Assembly: GCA_964036045.1 (NCBI GenBank)
Contig: CAXIWF010000070.1
Location: 62,001 to 126,000 of the forward strand
DNA from: Eutreptiella sp. 'Long Island Sound 2002'
Lineage: Eukaryota; Euglenozoa; Euglenophyceae; Eutreptiales; Eutreptiaceae
Direction of reading: 5' to 3'
DNA length: 64,000 nucleotides
How positions within the stretch are numbered: position 1 is the stretch's first letter; each line of letters starts with the position of its first letter. Below the pieces are notes generated by a model. The model worked only from the letters and a program-made list of their open reading frames with translations, made no database searches and was not told the origin of the DNA. This document shows, piece after piece, positions 49,660-61,043 of the stretch. The translations under genes were made by a program, and so were the position numbers.

Positions 49660-51650
49660 AATTTTCCGAGAATTTTCTGAGAATTTTCTGAGAATTTTCC
49701 GAGAATTTTCCGAGAATTTTCCGAGAATTTTCCGAGAATTTTCCGAGAATTTTCCGAGAATTTTCCGAGAATTTTCCGAGAATTTTCCGAGAATTTTCAG
49801 AGAATTTTCTCTGAATTTTCCGAGAATTTTCTGAGAATTTTCCGAGAATTTTCCGAGAATTTTCCGAGAATTTTCCGAGAATTTTCCGAGAATTTTCTGA
49901 GAATTTTCTGAGAATTTTCCGAGAATTTTCCGAGAATTTTCCGTCAATTTTCCGAGAATTTTCCGAGAATTTTCCGAGAATTTTCCGAGAATTTTCCGAG
50001 AATTTTCTGGGAATTTTCCGAGAATTTTCCGAGAATTTTCCGAGATTTTCCCGAGAATTTTCCGGGAATTTTCCGAGAATTTTCCGAGAGTTTTCCGAGA
50101 ATTTTCCGAGAATTTTCCGAGAATTTTCCGAGAATTTTCCGAGAATTTTCCGAGAATTTTCCGAGAATTTTCTGAGAATTTTCCGAGAATTTTCCGAGAA
50201 TTTTCCGAGATTTTCCCGAGAATTTTCCGAGAATTTTCCGAGAATTTTCCGAGAATTTTCCGAGAATTTTCCGAGAATTTTCCGAGAATTTTCCGAGAAT
50301 TTTCCGAGAATTTTCCGTCAATTTTCCGAGAATTTTCCGAGAATTTTCCGAGAATTTTCCGAGATTTTCCCGAGAATTTTCCGAGAATTTTCCGAGAATT
50401 TTCCGAGAATTTTCCGAGAATTTTCCGAGAATTTTCCGAGAATTTTCCGAGAATTTTCCGAGAATTTTCCGTCAATTTTCCGAGAATTTTCCGAGAATTT
50501 TCTGAGAATTTTCTGAGAATTTTCCGAGAATTTTCCGAGAATTTTCCGAGAATTTTCCGAGAATTTTCCGAGAATTTTCCGAGAATTTTCCGAGAATTTT
50601 CCGTCAATTTTCCGAGAATTTTCCGAGAATTTTCCGAGAATTTTCCGAGATTTTCCCGAGAATTTTCCGAGAATTTTCCGAGAATTTTCCGAGAATTTTC
50701 CGAGAATTTTCCGAGAATTTTCCGAGAATTTTCCGAGAATTTTCCGAGAATTTTCCGTCAATTTTCCGAGAATTTTCCGAGAATTTTCTGAGAATTTTCT
50801 GAGAATTTTGCGAGAATTTTCCGAGAATTTTCCGTCAATTTTCCGAGAATTTTCCGAGAATTTTCCGAGAATTTTCCGAGAATTTTCCGAGAATTTTCTG
50901 GGAATTTTCCGAGAATTTTCCGAGAATTTTCCGAGATTTTCCCGAGAATTTTCCGGGAATTTTCCGAGAATTTTCCGAGAGTTTTCCGAGAATTTTCCGA
51001 GAATTTTCCGAGAATTTTCCGAGAATTTTCCGAGAATTTTCCGAGAATTTTCCGAGAATTTTCCGAGAATTTTCCGAGAATTTTCCGAGAATTTTCCGAG
51101 ATTTTCCCGAGAATTTTCCGAGAATTTTCCGAGAATTTTCCGAGAATTTTCCGAGAATTTTCCGAGAATTTTCCGTCAATTTTCCGAGAATTTTCCGAGA
51201 ATTTTCCGAGAATTTTCCGAGAATTTTTCGAGAATTTTCCAAGAATTTTCCGAGAATTTTCCGAGAATTTTCCGAGAATGTTCCGAGAATTTTCCGAGAA
51301 TTTTCCGAGAATTTTCCGAGAATTTTCCGAGAATTTTCCGAGAATTTTCTGAGAATTTTCTGAGAATTTTCAGAGAATTTTCCGAGAATTTTCCGAGAAT
51401 TTTCCGAGAATTTTCAGAGAATTTTCCGAGAATTTTCTGAGAATTTTCTGAGAATTTTCGGAGAATTTTCCGAGAATTTTCCGAGAATTTTCCGAGAATC
51501 TTCCGAGAATTTTCCGAGAATTTTCCGAGAATTTTCCGAGAATTTTCCGAGAATTTTCTGAGAATTTTCTGAGAATTTTCCGAGAATTTTCCGAGAATTT
51601 TCCGAGAATTTTCCCAGAATTTTCTGAGAATTTTCCGAGAATTTTCCGAG
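49660..51650 (+). repeat. 2.0-kb tandem duplication, copy 2
   Basis: This is the tandem partner of 47650-49620. The stretch 50318-51440 appears essentially identical to 48294-49416 over more than 1.1 kb. That includes the rare TTTTGCGAG monomer at about 48,784 and 50,808, and CCGAGAGTTTT near 48,956 and 50,980. This suggests one of the youngest duplications in the window. Confidence 0.88.
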
Positions 51651-52602
51651 AATTTTCCGAGAATTTTCCGAGAATTTTCCGAGAATTTTCCGAGAATTTT
51701 CCGAGAATTTTCCGAGAATTTCCCGAGAATTTTCCGAGAATTTTCCGAGAATTTTCTGAGAATTTTCCGAGAATTTTCCGAGAATTTTCTGAGAATTTTC
51801 CGAGAATTTTCCGAGAATTTTCCGTCAATTTTCCGAGAATTTTCCGAGAATTTTCCGAGAATTTTCCGAGAATTTTCTGAGAATTTTCCGAGAATTTTCC
51901 GAGAATTTTCCGAGAATTTTCCGAGAATTTTCCGAGAATTTTCCGAGAATTTTCCGAGAATTTTCCGAGAATTTCCCGAGAATTTTCCGAGAATTTTCCG
52001 AGAATTTTCTGAGAATTTTCTGAGAATTTTCCGAGAATTTTCCGAGAATTTTCCGAGAATTTTCCGAGAATTTTCCGAGAATTTTCCGAGAATTTTCCGA
52101 GAATTTTCCGAGAATTTTCCGAGAATTTTCAGAGAATTTTCTCTGAATTTTCCGAGAATTTTCTGAGAATTTTCCGAGAATTTTCCGAGAATTTTCCGAG
52201 AATTTTCCGAGAATTTTCCGAGAATTTTCTGAGAATTTTCTGAGAATTTTCCGAGAATTTTCCGAGAATTTTCTGTCAATTTTCTGAGAATTTTCCGAGA
52301 ATTTTCCGAGAATTTTCCGAGAATTTTCCGAGAATTTTCCGAGAATTTTCTGGGAATTTTCCGAGAATTTTCCGAGAATTTTCCGAGATTTTCCCGAGAA
52401 TTTTCCGGGAATTTTCCGAGAATTTTCCGAGAATTTTCCGAGAATTTTCCGAGAATTTTCCGAGAATTTTCCGAGAATTTTCCGAGAATTTTCCGAGAAT
52501 TTTCCGTCAATTTTCCGAGAATTTTCCGAGAATTTTCCGAGAATTTTCCGTCAATTTTCCGAGAATTTTCCGAGAATTTTCCGAGAATTTTCCGAGAATT
52601 TT

Positions 52603-52884
52603 CCAAGAATTTTCCGAGAATTTTCCGAGAATTTTCCGAGAATGTTCCGAGAATTTTCCGAGAATTTTCCGAGAATTTTCCGAGAATTTTCCGAGAATTT
52701 TCCGAGAATTTTCTGAGAATTTTCTGAGAATTTTCAGAGAATTTTCCGAGAATTTTCCGAGAATTTTCCGAGAATTTTCAGAGAATTTTCCGAGAATTTT
52801 CTGAGAATTTTCTGAGAATTTTCCGAGAATTTTCCGAGAATTTTCCGAGAATTTTCCGAGAATCTTCCGAGAATTTTCAGACAA
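52603..52884 (+). repeat. 275-bp-spaced cassette, CAGACAA form (3 of 5)
   Basis: CCAAGAA is at 52603 and CAGACAA at 52878. It is homologous to the cassettes at 36774 and 57167 by block position. Confidence 0.9.
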
Positions 52885-53775
52885 TTTTCTGAGAATTTTC
52901 CGAGAATTTTCTGAGAAGTTTCCGAGAATTTTCCGAGAATTTTCCGAGAATTTTCCGAGAATTTTCCGAGAATTTTCTGAGAATTTTCTGAGAATTTTCC
53001 GAGAATTTTCCGAGAATTTTCCGAGAATTTTCTGAGAATTTTCCGAGAATTTTCCGAGAATTTTCCGAGAATTTTCCGAGAATTTTCCGAGAATTTTCCG
53101 AGAATTTTCCGAGAATTTTCCGAGAATTTTCTGAGAATTTTCCGAGAATTTTCCGAGAATTTTCCGAGAATTTTCCGAGAATTTTCCGAGAATTTTCTGA
53201 GAATTTTCTGAGAATTTTCCGAGAATTTTCCGAGAATTCTCCGTCAATTTTCCGAGAATTTTCCGAGAATTTTCCGAGAATTTTCCCAGAATTTTCCGAG
53301 AATTTTCCGAGAATTTTCCGAGAATTTTCCGAGAATTTTCCGAGAATTTTCCGAGAATTTTCCGAGAATTTTCCGAGAATTTTCCGAGAATTTCCCAAGA
53401 ATTTTCCGAGAATTTTCCGAGAATTTTCTGAGAATTTTCCGAGAATTTTCCGAGAATTTTCTGAGAATTTTCCGAGAATTTTCCGAGAATTTTCCGAGAA
53501 TTTTCCGAGAATTTTCCGAGAATTTTCTGGGAATTTTCCGAGAATTTTCCGAGAATTTTCCGAGAATTTTCCGAGAATTTTCTGAGAATTTTCCGAGAAT
53601 TTTCCGAGAATTTTCCGAGAATTTTCCGAGAATTTTCCGAGAATTTTCCGAGAATTTTCCGAGAATTTTCCGAGAATTTTCCGAGAATTTCCGGAGAATT
53701 TTCGGAGAATTTTCCGAGAATTTTCCGAGAATTTTCTGAGAATTTTCCGAGAATTTTCCGAGAATTTTCCGAGAA

Positions 53776-53785
53776 TTTTCAGAGA
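53776..53785 (+). repeat. 10-bp monomer, register shift -1 (second)
   Basis: The monomer reads TTTTCAGAGA, with one A missing from a CAGAG-type monomer. Its homologue at 37947 is a normal 11-bp CAGAGAA monomer. CC positions move from 1 to 0 modulo 11. Confidence 0.95.
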
Positions 53786-54400
53786 TTTTCCGAGAATTTT
53801 CGGAGAATTTTCTGAGAATTTTCTGAGAATTTTCCGAGAATTTTCCGAGAATTTTCCGAGAATTTTCCGAGAATTTTCCGAGAATTTTCCGAGAATTTTC
53901 CGAGAATTTTCCGAGAATTTTCCAAGAATTTTCAGAGAATTTTCTGAGAATTTTCCGAGAATTTTCTGAGAATTTTCCGAGAATTTTCCGAGAATTTTCC
54001 GAGAATTTTCCGAGAATTTTCCGAGAATTTTCCGAGGATTTTCCGAGAATTTTCCGAGAATTTTCCGAGAATTTTCCGAGAATTTTCTGAGAATTTTCCG
54101 AGAATTTTCCGAGAATTTTCCGAGATTTTCCCGAGAATTTTCCGAGAATTTTCCGAGAATTTTCCGAGAATTTTCCGAGAATTTTCCGAGAATTTTCCGA
54201 GAATTTTCCGAGAATTTTCCGAGAATTTTCCGTCAATTTTCCGAGAATTTTCAGAGAATTTTCCGAGAATTTTCCGTCAATTTTCCGAGAATTTTCCGAG
54301 AATTTTCCGAGAATTTTTCGAGAATTTTCCAAGAATTTTCCGAGAATTTTCCGAGAATTTTCCGAGAATGTTCCGAGAATTTTCCGAGAATTTTCCGAGA

Positions 54401-56399
54401 ATTTTCCGAGAATTTTCCGAGAATTTTCCCAGAATTTTCTGAGAATTTTCTGAGAATTTTCAGAGAATTTTCCGAGAATTTTCCGAGAATTTTCCGAGAA
54501 TTTTCAGAGAATTTTCCGAGAATTTTCTGAGAATTTTCTGAGAATTTTCCGAGAATTTTCCGAGAATTTTCCGAGAATTTTCCGAGAATCTTCCGAGAAT
54601 TTTCCGAGAATTTTCCGAGAATTTTCCGAGAATTTTCCGAGAATTTTCTGAGAATTTTCTGAGAATTTTCCGAGAATTTTCCGAGAATTTTCCGAGAATT
54701 TTCCCAGAATTTTCTGAGAATTTTCCGAGAATTTTCCGAGAATTTTCCGAGAATTTTCCGAGAATTTTCCGAGAATTTTCCGAGATCTTTCCGAGAATTT
54801 TCCGAGAATTTCCCGAGAATTTTCCGAGAATTTTCCGAGAATTTTCTGAGAATTTTCCGAGAATTTTCCGAGAATTTTCTGAGAATTTTCCGAGAATTTT
54901 CCGAGAATTTTCCGAGAATTTTCCGAGAATTTTCCGAGAATTTTCCGAGAATTTTCCGAGAATTTTCTGAGAAGTTTGCGAGAATTTTCCGAGAATTTTC
55001 CGAGAATTTTCCGAGAATTTTCCGAGAATTTTCCGAGAATTTTCCGAGAATTTTCCGAGAATTTCCCGAGAATTTTCCGAGAATTTTCCGAGAATTTTCT
55101 GAGAATTTTCTGAGAATTTTCCGAGAATTTTCCGAGAATTTTCCGAGAATTTTCCGAGAATTTTCCGAGAATTTTCCGAGAATTTTCCGAGAATTTTCCG
55201 AGAATTTTCCGAGAATTTTCAGAGAATTTTCTCTGAATTTTCCGAGAATTTTCTGAGAATTTTCCGAGAATTTTCCGAGAATTTTCCGAGAATTTTCCGA
55301 GAATTTTCCGAGAATTTTCTGAGAATTTTCTGAGAATTTTCCGAGAATTTTCCGAGAATTTTCCGTCAATTTTCCGAGAATTTTCCGAGAATTTTCCGAG
55401 AAGTTTCCGAGAATTTTCCGAGAATTTTCTGGGAATTTTCCGAGAATTTTCCGAGAATTTTCCGAGATTTTCCCGAGAATTTTCCGGGAATTTTCCGAGA
55501 ATTTTCCGAGAGTTTTCCGAGAATTTTCCGAGAATTTTCCGAGAATTTTCCGAGAATTTTCCGAGAATTTTCCGAGAATTTTCTGAGAATTTTCCGAGAA
55601 TTTTCCGAGAATTTTCCGAGATTTTCCCGAGAATTTTCCGAGAATTTTCCGAGAATTTTCCGAGAATTTTCCGAGAATTTTCCGAGAATTTTCCGAGAAT
55701 TTTCCGAGAATTTTCCGAGAATTTTCCGTCAATTTTCCGAGAATTTTCTGAGAATTTTCCGAGAATTTTCCGTCAATTTTCCGAGAATTTTCCGAGAATT
55801 TTCCGAGAATTTTTCGAGAATTTTCCAAGAATTTTCCGAGAATTTTCCGAGAATTTTCCGAGAATGTTCCGAGAATTTTCCGAGAATTTTCCGAGAATTT
55901 TCCGAGAATTTTCCGAGAATTTTCTGAGAATTTTCTGAGAATTTTCAGAGAATTTTCCGAGAATTTTCCGAGAATTTTCCGAGAATTTTCAGAGAATTTT
56001 CCGAGAATTTTCTGAGAATTTTCTGAGAATTTTCCGAGAATTTTCCGAGAATTTTCCGAGAATTTTCCGAGAATCTTCCGAGAATTTTCCGAGAATTTTC
56101 CGAGAATTTTCCGAGAATTTTCCGAGAATTTTCTGAGAATTTTCTGAGAATTTTCCGAGAATTTTCCGAGAATTTTCGGAGAATTTTCCCAGAATTTTCT
56201 GAGAATTTTCCGAGAATTTTCCGAGAATTTTCCGAGAATTTTCCGAGAATTTTCCGAGAATTTTCCGAGAATTTTCCGAGAATTTTCCGAGAATTTCCCC
56301 AGAATTTTCCGAGAATTTTCCGAGAATTTTCTGAGAATTTTCCGAGAATTTTCCGAGAATTTTCTGAGAATTTTCCGAGAATTTTCCGAGAATTTTCCG
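54401..56399 (+). repeat. satellite stretch with cassette at 55825
   Basis: This is pure array. The cassette at 54329 runs into it and another lies at 55825. Unusual monomers are CCGAGATCTTTCC near 54,783 and GAAGTTTGCGAG near 54,972. An inverted CAGAG-CTCTG pair is at 55218, and TTTCCCCAG near 56,295. No gene is present. Confidence 0.7.
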
Positions 56400-57166
56400 T
56401 CAATTTTCCGAGAATTTTCCGAGAATTTTCCGAGAATTTTCCGAGAATTTTCTGAGAATTTTCCGAGAATTTTCCGAGAATTTTCCGAGAATTTTCCGAG
56501 AATTTTCCGAGAATTTTCCGAGAATTTTCCGAGAATTTTCCGAGAATTTCCCGAGAATTTTCCGAGAATTTTCGGAGAATTTTCTGAGAATTTTCTGAGA
56601 ATTTTCCGAGAATTTTCCGAGAATTTTCCGAGAATTTTCCGAGAATTTTCCGAGAATTTTCCGAGAATTTTCCGAGAATTTTCCGAGAATTTTCAGAGAA
56701 TTTTCTCTGAATTTTCCGAGAATTTTCTGAGAATTTTCCGAGAATTTTCCGAGAATTTTCCGAGAATTTTCCGAGAATTTTCCGAGAATTTTCTGAGAAT
56801 TTTCTGACAATTTTCCGAGAATTTTCCGAGAATTTTCCGTCAATTTTCCGAGAATTTTCCGAGAATTTTCCGAGAATTTTCCGAGAATTTTCCGAGAATT
56901 TTCCGAGAATTTTCTGGGAATTTTCCGAGAATTTTCCGAGAATTTTCCGAGATTTTCCCGAGAATTTTCCGGGAATTTTCCGAGAATTTTCCGAGAATTT
57001 TCCGAGAATTTTCCGAGAATTTTCCGAGAATTTTCCGAGAATTTTCCGAGAATTTTCCGAGAATTTTCCGTCAATTTTCCGAGAATTTTCCGAGAATTTT
57101 CCGAGAATTTTCCGTCAATTTTCCGAGAATTTTCCGAGAATTTTCCGAGAATTTTCCGAGAATTTT

Positions 57167-57448
57167 CCAAGAATTTTCCGAGAATTTTCCGAGAATTTTC
57201 CGAGAATGTTCCGAGAATTTTCCGAGAATTTTCCGAGAATTTTCCGAGAATTTTCCGAGAATTTTCCGAGAATTTTCTGAGAATTTTCTGAGAATTTTCA
57301 GAGAATTTTCCGAGAATTTTCCGAGAATTTTCCGAGAATTTTCAGAGAATTTTCCGAGAATTTTCTGAGAATTTTCTGAGAATTTTCCGAGAATTTTCCG
57401 AGAATTTTCCGAGAATTTTCCGAGAATCTTCCGAGAATTTTCAGACAA
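57167..57448 (+). repeat. 275-bp-spaced cassette, CAGACAA form (4 of 5)
   Basis: CCAAGAA is at 57167 and CAGACAA at 57442. It lies within the third copy of the duplicated block. Confidence 0.9.
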
Positions 57449-58218
57449 TTTTCTGAGAATTTTCCGAGAATTTTCTGAGAAGTTTCCGAGAATTTTCCGA
57501 GAATTTTCCGAGAATTTTCCGAGAATTTTCCGAGAATTTTCTGAGAATTTTCTGAGAATTTTCCGAGAATTTTCCGAGAATTTTCCGAGAATTTTCTGAG
57601 AATTTTCCGAGAATTTTCCGAGAATTTTCCGAGAATTTTCCGAGAATTTTCCGAGAATTTTCCGAGAATTTTCCGAGAATTTTCCGAGAATTTTCTGAGA
57701 ATTTTCCGAGAATTTTCCGAGAATTTTCCGAGAATTTTCCGAGAATTTTCCGAGAATTTTCTGAGAATTTTCTGAGAATTTTCCGAGAATTTTCCGAGAA
57801 TTCTCCGTCAATTTTCCGAGAATTTTCCGAGAATTTTCCGAGAATTTTCCCAGAATTTTCCGAGAATTTTCCGAGAATTTTCCGAGAATTTTCCGAGAAT
57901 TTTCCGAGAATTTTCCGAGAATTTTCCGAGAATTTTCCGAGAATTTTCCGAGAATTTCCCAAGAATTTTCCGAGAATTTTCCGAGAATTTTCTGAGAATT
58001 TTCCGAGAATTTTCCGAGAATTTTCTGAGAATTTTCCGAGAATTTTCCGAGAATTTTCCGAGAATTTTCCGAGAATTTTCCGAGAATTTTCTGGGAATTT
58101 TCCGAGAATTTTCCGAGAATTTTCCGAGAATTTTCCGAGAATTTTCTGAGAATTTTCCGAGAATTTTCCGAGAATTTTCCGAGAATTTTCGGAGAATTTT
58201 CCGAGAATTTTCCGAGAA

Positions 58219-58228
58219 TTTTCGAGAA
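58219..58228 (+). repeat. 10-bp monomer, register shift -1 (third)
   Basis: The monomer reads TTTTCGAGAA, the same kind of loss as at 12889 but in an unrelated block. CC positions move from 0 to 10 modulo 11 and stay there to the window end. Confidence 0.95.
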
Positions 58229-58788
58229 TTTTCCGAGAATTTTCCGAGAATTTCCGGAGAATTTTCGGAGAATTTTCCGAGAATTTTCCGAGAATTTTCT
58301 GAGAATTTTCCGAGAATTTTCCGAGAATTTTCCGAGAATTTTCCGGGAATTTTCCGAGAATTTTCCGAGAATTTTCCGAGAATTTTCCGAGAATTTCCGG
58401 AGAATTTTCCGAGAATTTTCCGAGAATTTTCCGAGAATTTTCCGAGAATTTTCCGAGAATTTTCCGAGGATTTTCCGAGAATTTTCCGAGAATTTTCCGA
58501 GAATTTTCCGAGAATTTTCTGAGAATTTTCCGAGATTTTTCCAAGAATTTTCCGAGATTTTCCCGAGAATTTTCCGAGAATTTTCCGAGAATTTTCCGAG
58601 AATTTTCCGAGAATTTTCCGAGAATTTTCCGAGAATTTTCCGAGAATTTTCCGAGAATTTTCCGAGAATTTTCCGTCAATTTTCCGAGAATTTTCCGAGA
58701 ATTTTCCGAGAATTTTCCGAGAATTTTCTGAGAATTTTCTGAGAATTTTCCGAGAATTTTCCGAGAATTTTCCGTCAATTTTCCGAGA

Positions 58789-61043
58789 ATTATCCGAGAA
58801 TTTTCCGAGAATTTTCCGACAATTTTCCGAGAATGTTCCGAGAATTTTCCGAGAATTTTCCGAGAATTTTCTGAGAATTTTCTGAGAATTTTCGGAGAAT
58901 TTTCCGAGAATTTTCCGAGAATTTTCCGAGAATTTTCCGAGAATTTTCCGAGAATTTTCCGAGAATTTTCCGAGAATTTTCCGAGAATTTTCAGAGAATT
59001 TTCTCTGAATTTTCCGAGAATTTTCTGAGAATTTTCCGAGAATTTTCCGAGAATTTTCCGAGAATTTTCCGAGAATTTTCCGAGAATTTTCTGAGAATTT
59101 TCTGAGAATTTTCCGAGAATTTTCCGAGAATTTTCCGTCAATTTTCCGAGAATTTTCCGAGAATTTTCCGAGAATTTTCCGAGAATTTTCCGAGAATTTT
59201 CCGAGAATTTTCTGGGAATTTTCCGAGAATTTTCCGAGAATTTTCCGAGATTTTCCCGAGAATTTTCCGGGAATTTTCCAAGAATTTTCCGAGAATTTTC
59301 CGAGAATTTTCCGAGAATTTTCCGAGAATTTTCCGAGAATTTTCCGAGAATTTTCCGAGAATTTTCCGTCAATTTTCCGAGAATTTTCCGAGAATTTTCC
59401 GAGAATTTTCCGTCAATTTTCCGAGAATTTTCCGAGAATTTTCCGAGAATTTTCCGAGAATTTTCCAAGAATTTTCCGAGAATTTTCCGAGAATTTTCCG
59501 AGAATGTTCCGAGAATTTTCCGAGAATTTTCCGAGAATTTTCCGAGAATTTTCCGAGAATTTTCCGAGAATTTTCTGAGAATTTTCTGAGAATTTTCAGA
59601 GAATTTTCCGAGAATTTTCCGAGAATTTTCCGAGAATTTTCAGAGAATTTTCCGAGAATTTTCTGAGAATTTTCTGAGAATTTTCCGAGAATTTTCCGAG
59701 AATTTTCCGAGAATTTTCCGAGAATCTTCCGAGAATTTTCAGACAATTTTCTGAGAATTTTCCGAGAATTTTCTGAGAAGTTTCCGAGAATTTTCCGAGA
59801 ATTTTCCGAGAATTTTCCGAGAATTTTCCGAGAATTTTCTGAGAATTTTCTGAGAATTTTCCGAGAATTTTCCGAGAATTTTCCGAGAATTTTCTGAGAA
59901 TTTTCCGAGAATTTTCCGAGAATTTTCCGAGAATTTTCCGAGAATTTTCCGAGAATTTTCCGAGAATTTTCCGAGAATTTTCCGAGAATTTTCTGAGAAT
60001 TTTCCGAGAATTTTCCGAGAATTTTCCGAGAATTTTCCGAGAATTTTCCGAGAATTTTCTGAGAATTTTCTGAGAATTTTCCGAGAATTTTCCGAGAATT
60101 CTCCGTCAATTTTCCGAGAATTTTCCGAGAATTTTCCGAGAATTTTCCCAGAATTTTCCGAGAATTTTCCGAGAATTTTCCGAGAATTTTCCGAGAATTT
60201 TCCGAGAATTTTCCGAGAATTTTCCGAGAATTTTCCGAGAATTTTCCGAGAATTTCCCAAGAATTTTCCGAGAATTTTCCGAGAATTTTCTGAGAATTTT
60301 TCGAGAATTTTCCGAGAATTTTCTGAGAATTTTCCGAGAATTTTCCGAGAATTTTCCGAGAATTTTCCGAGAATTTTCCGAGAATTTTCTGGGAATTTTC
60401 TGAGAATTTTCCGAGAATTTTCCGAGAATTTTCCGAGAATTTTCTGAGAATTTTCCGAGAATTTTCCGAGAATTTTCCGAGAATTTTCCGAGAATTTTCC
60501 GAGAATTTTCCGAGAATTTTCCGAGAATTTTCCGAGAATTTCCGGAGAATTTTCGGAGAATTTTCCGAGAATTTTCCGAGAATTTTCTGAGAATTTTCCG
60601 AGAATTTTCCGAAAATTTTCCGAGAATTTTCCGAGAATTTTCCGAGAATTTTCCGAGAATTTTCCGAGAATTTTCCGAGAATTTCCGGAGAATTTTCCGA
60701 GAATTTTCCGAGAATTTTCCGAGAATTTTCCGAGAATTTTCCGAGAATTTTCCGAGGATTTTCCGAGAATTTTCCGAGAATTTTCCGAGAATTTTCTGAG
60801 AATTTTCCGAGATTTTTCCAAGAAATTTCCGAGATTTTCCCGAGAATTTTCCGAGAATTTTCCGAGAATTTTCCGAGAATTTTCCGAGAATTTTCCGAGA
60901 ATTTTCCGAGAATTTTCCGAGAATTTTCCGTCAATTTTCCGAGAATTTTCCGAGAATTTTCCGAGAATTTTCCGAGAATTTTCTGAGAATTTTCTGAGAA
61001 TTTTCCGAGAATTTTCCGAGAATTTTCCGTCAATTTTCCGAGA
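58789..61043 (+). repeat. TTATCC-marked unit, 2,255 bp
   Basis: The monomer TTATCCGAGAA marks a right-end family at 58789, 61044, 62287, 63552 and 63761, spacings 2,255, 1,243, 1,265 and 209 bp, all multiples of 11. This first unit contains the inverted pair at 58990, the fifth CAGACAA cassette at 59465 and a GAATTC-CCGTCAA marker at 60096. It also contains the junction GATTTTTCCAAGAAATTTCC near 60,811. Confidence 0.8.
59465..59746 (+). repeat. 275-bp-spaced cassette, CAGACAA form (5 of 5)
   Basis: CCAAGAA is at 59465 and CAGACAA at 59740. The next GAATTC-CCGTCAA marker follows at 60096, 2,298 bp after the one at 57798, as for the cassettes themselves. Confidence 0.9.

Larger units (their letters stand above)
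51210..54400 (+). repeat. 3.1-kb duplicated block, copy 2
   Basis: This is the partner of 35380-38450. It includes the CAGACAA cassette at 52603, the GAATTC-CCGTCAA marker at 53234 (counterpart 37405), TTTCCCAAG at about 53,394 (37,565) and the private 10-bp monomer at 53776. About 121 bp more lies between 53.94 and 54.23 kb than in copy 1. Confidence 0.88.
56400..58300 (+). repeat. third copy of the 52.1-53.7 kb block
   Basis: It matches 52.1-53.7 kb at an offset of 4,564 bp, one base less than 415 monomers because of the 10-bp monomer at 53776. Matches are CTCTG 52141/56705, CCAAG 52603/57167, GAATTC 53234/57798, TTTCCCAAG 53394/57958, CTGGG 53527/58091 and TTTCCGGAG at 53691/58254. Confidence 0.85.
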
